A stretch of 10,193 nucleotides of DNA from NCBI GenBank assembly GCA_017964345.1, contig JAGCSD010000099.1, forward strand, positions 1 to 10,193, in the 5' to 3' direction. Both the position numbers and the translations under genes were made by a program. Every line of letters begins with the position of its first letter. The stretch's first letter is position 1. The DNA comes from Clostridia bacterium (lineage in GTDB: Bacteria > Bacillota > Clostridia > Christensenellales > QALW01). The notes under the pieces are model-generated. The model ran no database searches, was not told the DNA's origin, and saw nothing but the letters and a program-made list of their open reading frames with translations. Of this stretch, positions 5,647-10,193 are shown piece after piece.

Positions 5647-7017
5647 ATGAACACCAAAATTCCCTACAAGATCTACCTGAACGAAACGGAAATGCCCACG
5701 GCATGGTACAATCTGCGCGCGGATATGAAAAACAAACCCGCACCGCTCCTGAACCCCGGTACACATCAGCCGATGACGGCGCAGGAACTCGGCGGCGTCT
5801 TCTGCGAGGAACTTGTCAAGCAGGAATTGGATAACGATACGCCGTTTTTTGAAATTCCGGAGGAGATCCGCAATTTCTATAAAATGTATCGTCCGTCGCC
5901 GCTTGTGCGCGCGTACTGTCTGGAAGAAAAACTGCAGACGCCCGCTAAAATCTATTACAAGTTTGAAGGCAACAACACCAGCGGCAGTCATAAGCTGAAT
6001 TCCGCTATCGCACAGGCGTATTACGCCAAAAAACAAGGACTCAAAGGCGTTACCACCGAAACCGGAGCGGGGCAGTGGGGCACGGCTCTTTCCATGGCGT
6101 GCTCGTACTTCAACCTCGATTGCAAGGTATTTATGGTGAAATGCTCATACGAGCAGAAACCGTTCCGCCGCGAGGTAATGCGCACTTACGGCGCATCGGT
6201 CACGCCCAGCCCGTCTATGACCACGGAAGTGGGCAAGAAGATCCTGGCGGAGCATCCGGGTACCACGGGTAGCCTCGGTTGTGCCATTTCTGAGGCGGTG
6301 GAGGTCGCCGTGACAAACGAAGGTTACCGCTATGTGCTGGGCAGTGTGCTGAATCAGGTGCTTCTGCATCAGTCGGTAATCGGCTTGGAAACCAAAATTG
6401 CGCTGGATAAGTACGGAGTCAAGCCGGACATCATTATCGGCTGTGCCGGCGGCGGAAGCAATTTGGGCGGTCTGATCGCTCCGTTTATGGGTGAAAAACT
6501 CCGCGGTGAAGCGAATTATCGCATCATTGCCGTGGAACCGGCATCCTGTCCGAGCTTCACGCGCGGTAAGTACGCGTATGACTTCTGCGACACCGGTATG
6601 GTTTGTCCGCTTGCTAAAATGTATACGCTCGGCAGCGACTTCATTCCGTCTGCCAACCATGCCGGCGGATTGCGTTACCACGGCATGAGCTCTATTCTGT
6701 CACAGCTTTATGACGACGGGCTGATGGAAGCCAGGTCAGTCAAGCAGACCGACGTGTTTGAAGCGGCGGAGCAGTTCGCCCGTGTGGAAGGCATTCTGCC
6801 CGCGCCCGAAAGCGCGCACGCGATCCGCGCGGCGATTGACGAAGCACTCGCCTGCAAGCAAACCGGAGAGGAGAAGACGATCGTTTTCGGATTGACTGGC
6901 ACGGGTTACTTTGACATGGTTGCTTATGAAAAGTTCCACGAAGGACAGATGGACGATTATATTCCAACCGATGAGGAGCTGGCAAGCTACGCCGCACGTC
7001 TGCCGAAGATCGACTGA
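5647..7017 (+). CDS. trpB2: Tryptophan synthase beta chain, TrpB2-type (PLP-dependent)
   Basis: The 456-residue enzyme condenses indole with serine (or a related beta-substituted substrate) to give tryptophan, using PLP in the cytosol. Features of the TrpB2 branch are the long N-terminal extension, YRPSPLVRA, and the PLP lysine K116 in NNTSGSHKLNSA. Others are the catalytic glutamate E138 in ETGAGQWG (W where classical TrpB has H) and the phosphate-binding loop GCAGGGSN (265-272). The usual length of this branch is about 420-460 residues, against about 400 for classical TrpB. ATG 5647 has AAAGGAG (5635-5641) 5 nt upstream; the frame is open further 5', but that part is the T-box RNA. No trpA or other trp gene lies within the window. 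This fits indole salvage or an unusual partner for the beta chain. Expression is set by the Trp T-box, and the gene ends at a strong terminator. Confidence 0.95.
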   Translation: MNTKIPYKIYLNETEMPTAWYNLRADMKNKPAPLLNPGTHQPMTAQELGGVFCEELVKQELDNDTPFFEIPEEIRNFYKMYRPSPLVRAYCLEEKLQTPAKIYYKFEGNNTSGSHKLNSAIAQAYYAKKQGLKGVTTETGAGQWGTALSMACSYFNLDCKVFMVKCSYEQKPFRREVMRTYGASVTPSPSMTTEVGKKILAEHPGTTGSLGCAISEAVEVAVTNEGYRYVLGSVLNQVLLHQSVIGLETKIALDKYGVKPDIIIGCAGGGSNLGGLIAPFMGEKLRGEANYRIIAVEPASCPSFTRGKYAYDFCDTGMVCPLAKMYTLGSDFIPSANHAGGLRYHGMSSILSQLYDDGLMEARSVKQTDVFEAAEQFARVEGILPAPESAHAIRAAIDEALACKQTGEEKTIVFGLTGTGYFDMVAYEKFHEGQMDDYIPTDEELASYAARLPKID

Positions 7018-7042
7018 GCGCGTCTTCCGCATTAAAACCAAG

Positions 7043-7070
7043 CCCCCGGGTATCCGCCCGGGGGTTTTAT
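7043..7070 (+). terminator. Intrinsic terminator after trpB2
   Basis: CCCCCGGG (7043-7050) pairs with CCCGGGGG (7057-7064) around TATCCG and is followed by TTTTAT. The engB stop codon (7069-7067, minus strand) touches it. On the minus strand the stem is followed by CTTGGTTTTAA, so it may also end the lon-engB operon. Confidence 0.88.
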
Positions 7071-7687
7071 GTACCGGATGAAAATTCAGCCTCCGCTGTC
7101 AAGTCACGCGCAAGCATTTCGTCCATGGCGGAAAGAATGGCGTCCTTGCCTTGTTTCGTCTGCGCCGAAACGGGGAAAATGCGGCTTGTAATCACGCCTG
7201 TGGCGACGGAGAGGGTCTGGAGCGCTTTCTTCTGCGCCGAAGCACTGAGCTTATCGGCTTTGGTGGCGCACAGCAGGAACGGCACGTGATAGAATTGCAG
7301 CCAGTGAAGCATTTCCTTGTCGCCCTGTCCCGGCTCGTGCCGGATGTCAAGGAGCAGGATCACGCCCTTTAGGCGTTCGGATGAAGATAAATATCCTTCG
7401 ATCAATCCCGCCCAGCGCTTCTTTTCGTCGTTGCTGACGCGCGCGAAGCCGTAACCCGGCAGATCCATCAGCAAAAAGGCGTCGTTGAAGCGAAAGACGT
7501 TGATCAGAACGGTTTTGCCCGGTTTCTGTCCTACGCGGGCGAGCTTGGAATTGCCGGCGAGCAGGTTGATGAAACTGGATTTTCCCACGTTGGACTTGCC
7601 CGCCACGGCGATTTCCGGCAAGCCCTTATCCCGATACTGTTCCTTGAGCGCAAAGCCGTAGTCATACGCGGTTTTCCTGACGTTCAT
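7067..7687 (-). CDS. engB: Ribosome biogenesis GTPase EngB (YsxC/YihA)
   Basis: EngB is a small essential GTPase needed for assembly of the large ribosomal subunit. The 206-residue product has the full G-motif set: G1 GKSNVGKS (30-37), G2 threonine T59 in PGKT, G3 DLPGYGFA (75-82, DLPG), G4 TKAD (142-145) and G5-like VSAQTKQG (about 173-180). Length and the N-terminal tyrosine-rich region match the family. Its ATG overlaps the lon stop as ATGA (7687-7684), with GGAG 8 nt upstream, so translation is coupled to lon. The lonA-engB order is conserved in Bacillus and many other Firmicutes, which supports both calls. Confidence 0.96.
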   Translation of the reverse strand: MNVRKTAYDYGFALKEQYRDKGLPEIAVAGKSNVGKSSFINLLAGNSKLARVGQKPGKTVLINVFRFNDAFLLMDLPGYGFARVSNDEKKRWAGLIEGYLSSSERLKGVILLLDIRHEPGQGDKEMLHWLQFYHVPFLLCATKADKLSASAQKKALQTLSVATGVITSRIFPVSAQTKQGKDAILSAMDEMLARDLTAEAEFSSGT

Positions 7688-10005
7688 AACTTTTGCTCCG
7701 TTACGAGCAGATTATCCAGCACCTGATCGACGTTTTCCATCAGTTTGTATTCGATCTGCTCTGTGACGTCGGCGGGGATATCCTCGATATCCTTTTCGTG
7801 GTCCTTGGGGATCATGATCCGCCGGATGCCGCCCCGATATGCCGCAAGTGATTTTTCTTTCAGTCCGCCGATGGGAAGAACACGGCCGCGCAAGGTGATT
7901 TCTCCGGTCATGGCGGTATCGCCGCGCACGGGAATACCCGTCATGGCGGAAACCATCGCCGCGAACAGAGTCACGCCCGCGCTCGGTCCGTCCTTAGGCG
8001 TAGCGCCCTCGGGAATGTGAATATGCACGTCTTTTTTCTTAAAAAACTCCGGTTTCAGGTTCCATCGGTCGGCACGGGCGCGGATCAGCGAAAACGCCGT
8101 GCGCGCCGATTCTTTCATGACATCGCCGAGCTGCCCGGTGAGCAGCAGTTCGCCGCTGCCGGGATAGACGGTCACATCGATCTCCAGCGTTTCGCCGCCG
8201 ATGCTCGTCCATGCCAGCCCCGTGGCGGAACCGACTTTATTTTCAAGCAGAAGCGTGTCGCGGAAATAACGGGGCTTGCCCACCAGTTCGGTCAGCTTCG
8301 CGGTGTCCACCGCGATCTGCCGCCGCCCGTTTTTGACAAACTGAACGGCGCATTTGCGCAAGAGCGTTCCGATCATGCGTTCCAGCGAGCGCACGCCCGC
8401 TTCGCGTGTGTAATTATTGATCAAAAACAGCATCGCTTCATCCGTCAGCGTCACGTCGCCCTCCGTCATACCGTTCTCTTTGAGCTGCTTGGGAAGCAGA
8501 TGCTTTTGGGCGATATGCAGCTTTTCCACGTCCGTATAGCTGGAGATCTCGATGATCTCCATGCGGTCGCGCAGAGGACCGGGAATGCCGTCTAACGAAT
8601 TGGCGGTGGTGATGAACAGCACATGGGACAGATCGTACGGTACTTCCAAAAAGTTATCCCGGAAACTGCTGTTTTGCTCGGGATCCAGCACCTCCAGCAT
8701 CGCGCTGGCGGGATCGCCCCGGAAATCCGACGACATTTTATCGATCTCGTCAAACAGGAACACGGGGTTGACCGTGCCCGCCTGTTTCATGGCGGTAATG
8801 ATCCTGCCCGGCATCGCGCCGACGTAGGTGCGCCGGTGCCCGCGGATCTCCGCTTCATCTTTCAGCCCGCCGAGGCTCATGCGCACGAATTTCCGACCCA
8901 TCGCCGCGGCGATCGACTTGGCGACGGAGGTCTTGCCCACGCCGGGAGGTCCGACGAAACACAGGACCGGTCCGCGCATCGTTTGGGAAAGCGCCCGTAC
9001 CGCCAAATATTCCAAAATACGCTCTTTGACCTTGTCCATGCCGTAATGGTCACGGTCGAGGATCATACGCGCGTTGTCTAAATCAAGGTTGTCTTCCGTT
9101 TGCTTTTTCCACGGCAGGTCGATCAGCGTTTCCACATAGGTGCGCAAGATCGCTCCCTCGGGCATTCCCTGGGGCATCCGCTCCATCCGCTGTAATTCTT
9201 TTTCCGCTTTTTTCTTGATATCGCCGGGCATTTTGCTTGCCCGGATTTTTTTGCGCATTTCGTCATTGACGGATTCGTCACTGTCGCCCAATTCTTGATG
9301 GATCGCCTTGATCTGTTCGTGCAGATAATAATCCCGCTGAGCTTTGTCCATCTGCGATTTGACACGCCCGCGCACGCGCTGTTCGAGCGAAAAGATCTCG
9401 TTTTCGCCGCTGAGGATCCCGTAAAGACGTTCCAGGCGATCAAGGGGATCAATCGCCTCCAACAACTGCTGACGCTCCATTTCACCGTCCACGACCGCCG
9501 CGGCAATCGTGTCGGCGACCAAGCCCGGCGCCCGCATCGCGCGCACCGCCGCCACCACGTCGGCGGGGATCTTTTTGCCGTTCTGAGCGAACTGCTCAAA
9601 TTCGCGGATGACCATGCGGATATGCGCTTCGACTTCCGCTTCCTCAAACGATGCCGGTTCCTCCACTTCACTGACCGATCCGCAGTAGCTGTTGCCGTCA
9701 TAGCGGAAGTTCTCCACGCGCCCGCGGCAGATGCCCTGTGCGACAATACGTATGCCTTCGCCGGGCAGACGCACCATTTGTTTGATGCGGGCGATCGTGC
9801 CGATCGAAAAAATATCTTCCTCGGTCGGTTCTTTTGTTTCCGGGTTCTTCTGCGCCACCAGAAGTACCAAACTGTCACCCGCCATGGCTTCCTCGATCGC
9901 CGATACGGCGCGGCGGCGTACCGCTTCCACGTTGACCGTCATATTCGGAAAAACGACCAGACCGCGCAGCGGCAGGATCATTCTTTTTTTACTCTCCTGT
10001 GTCAT
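7684..10005 (-). CDS. lon: ATP-dependent protease Lon (LonA type)
   Basis: Lon is a cytosolic hexameric AAA+ protease that degrades misfolded and regulatory proteins. The 773-residue product has the usual order. An N-terminal substrate-binding domain (LPLRGLVVFPNM at the start) precedes the AAA+ module with Walker A GPPGVGKT (352-359) and Walker B VFLFDEIDK (D419, E420). The protease domain carries the catalytic dyad S675 in KDGPSAG and K718 in GLKEKSLAA. The 43-residue spacing of the dyad equals that of E. coli Lon. The absence of membrane segments marks LonA rather than LonB. ATG 10005 has GGGAG 7 nt upstream. The start overlaps the end of the upstream membrane-protein gene by 17 nt, and the stop overlaps engB by 4 nt. 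No promoter or heat-shock operator is visible between these genes, so transcription must start upstream of the window or inside the upstream gene. Confidence 0.98.
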   Translation of the reverse strand: MTQESKKRMILPLRGLVVFPNMTVNVEAVRRRAVSAIEEAMAGDSLVLLVAQKNPETKEPTEEDIFSIGTIARIKQMVRLPGEGIRIVAQGICRGRVENFRYDGNSYCGSVSEVEEPASFEEAEVEAHIRMVIREFEQFAQNGKKIPADVVAAVRAMRAPGLVADTIAAAVVDGEMERQQLLEAIDPLDRLERLYGILSGENEIFSLEQRVRGRVKSQMDKAQRDYYLHEQIKAIHQELGDSDESVNDEMRKKIRASKMPGDIKKKAEKELQRMERMPQGMPEGAILRTYVETLIDLPWKKQTEDNLDLDNARMILDRDHYGMDKVKERILEYLAVRALSQTMRGPVLCFVGPPGVGKTSVAKSIAAAMGRKFVRMSLGGLKDEAEIRGHRRTYVGAMPGRIITAMKQAGTVNPVFLFDEIDKMSSDFRGDPASAMLEVLDPEQNSSFRDNFLEVPYDLSHVLFITTANSLDGIPGPLRDRMEIIEISSYTDVEKLHIAQKHLLPKQLKENGMTEGDVTLTDEAMLFLINNYTREAGVRSLERMIGTLLRKCAVQFVKNGRRQIAVDTAKLTELVGKPRYFRDTLLLENKVGSATGLAWTSIGGETLEIDVTVYPGSGELLLTGQLGDVMKESARTAFSLIRARADRWNLKPEFFKKKDVHIHIPEGATPKDGPSAGVTLFAAMVSAMTGIPVRGDTAMTGEITLRGRVLPIGGLKEKSLAAYRGGIRRIMIPKDHEKDIEDIPADVTEQIEYKLMENVDQVLDNLLVTEQKL

Positions 10006-10193
10006 CCCTGTTCTCCCTTTCTTTCATCGCGGCACGGATCTTTTCACGAATGCCGCTTTTCCGTTCCATCCAGAAGACGTCCGGAATCAGGAACAGCCAT
10101 GTCATCATGCCCGCGGCGGCTTCCAGCACAAGCGAAACGCCCGCCAGCGTCAATCCCAGCGCGGGCGTGGACATGGTCAGCATCGCCAGCGCC
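9989..10193 (-). CDS. Small membrane protein of unknown function, 5' truncated by window edge
   Basis: The frame is open to the right edge and ends with TAA at 9991-9989, so at least 68 residues are visible and the true start may lie outside; ATGs at 10183 and 10174 are possible starts. The visible part has two hydrophobic stretches (around PALGLTLAGVSLVLEAAAG and MMTWLFLIPDVFW). A charged C-terminal tail (ERKSGIREKIRAAMKEREN) follows, presumably cytoplasmic. I do not recognise the family. It overlaps the lon start by 17 nt in another frame, so it is probably co-transcribed and coupled with lon. No function can be inferred. Confidence 0.6.
   Translation of the reverse strand, partial: ALAMLTMSTPALGLTLAGVSLVLEAAAGMMTWLFLIPDVFWMERKSGIREKIRAAMKERENRDDTGE

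Noticed and set aside
9123..9878. 251-codon minus-strand frame rich in Arg, Ser and Trp inside lon
   Set aside because: It is an out-of-frame shadow of lon caused by GC-rich codons; it has no motifs, and the lon frame has all family residues.

Overview
The window looks like chromosomal DNA from a mid-GC member of the Bacillota, most likely a gut-type clostridium. The reasons are strong AGGAGG-type ribosome binding sites, a T-box riboswitch, luxS, the lonA-engB gene order typical of Firmicutes, and a tRNA gene with CCA encoded in the DNA. Assignment below phylum level is inference.

Left part (1-2578, plus strand). The window opens in the C-terminal tail of a probable carbohydrate-active enzyme, followed by tRNA-Pro(UGG) and its hairpin terminator. 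Next, from a near-consensus promoter, comes an AT-richer gene for a membrane HD-GYP protein (predicted c-di-GMP phosphodiesterase). A 234-bp spacer holding repeat-like sequence leads to luxS, which makes the AI-2 precursor.

Middle part (2579-5300). A 204-bp AT-rich spacer with nested inverted repeats and a tandem 11-mer leads into the promoter of an AqpZ-type aquaporin. A bidirectional terminator separates the aquaporin from a minus-strand operon read right to left: an AbrB-family regulator, an ABC-transporter ATPase and an ABC-2 type permease. The three genes overlap and are probably translationally coupled. The operon starts at a perfect TTGACA-17-TATAAT promoter, with an inverted repeat across its -35 box that could be an AbrB operator.

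Right part (5300-10193). A second strong promoter, divergent from the abrB promoter, drives a complete tryptophan-specific T-box leader. The specifier UGG, the T-box bulge UGGC, and the antiterminator and terminator helices can all be read. It controls a stand-alone TrpB2-type tryptophan synthase beta gene, with no trpA or other trp genes in view, suggesting indole salvage under tRNA-Trp control. A strong terminator follows. The remainder is a minus-strand operon: a truncated small membrane protein gene at the window edge, then lon, then engB (ysxC/yihA), linked by 17-nt and 4-nt overlaps.

No CRISPR array, transposase, phage gene or obvious defence system is present. The most noteworthy items are the Trp T-box/trpB2 unit, the divergent abrB/trpB2 regulatory region with its candidate operator, the dyad on the aquaporin promoter, and the repeat-like spacer before luxS.
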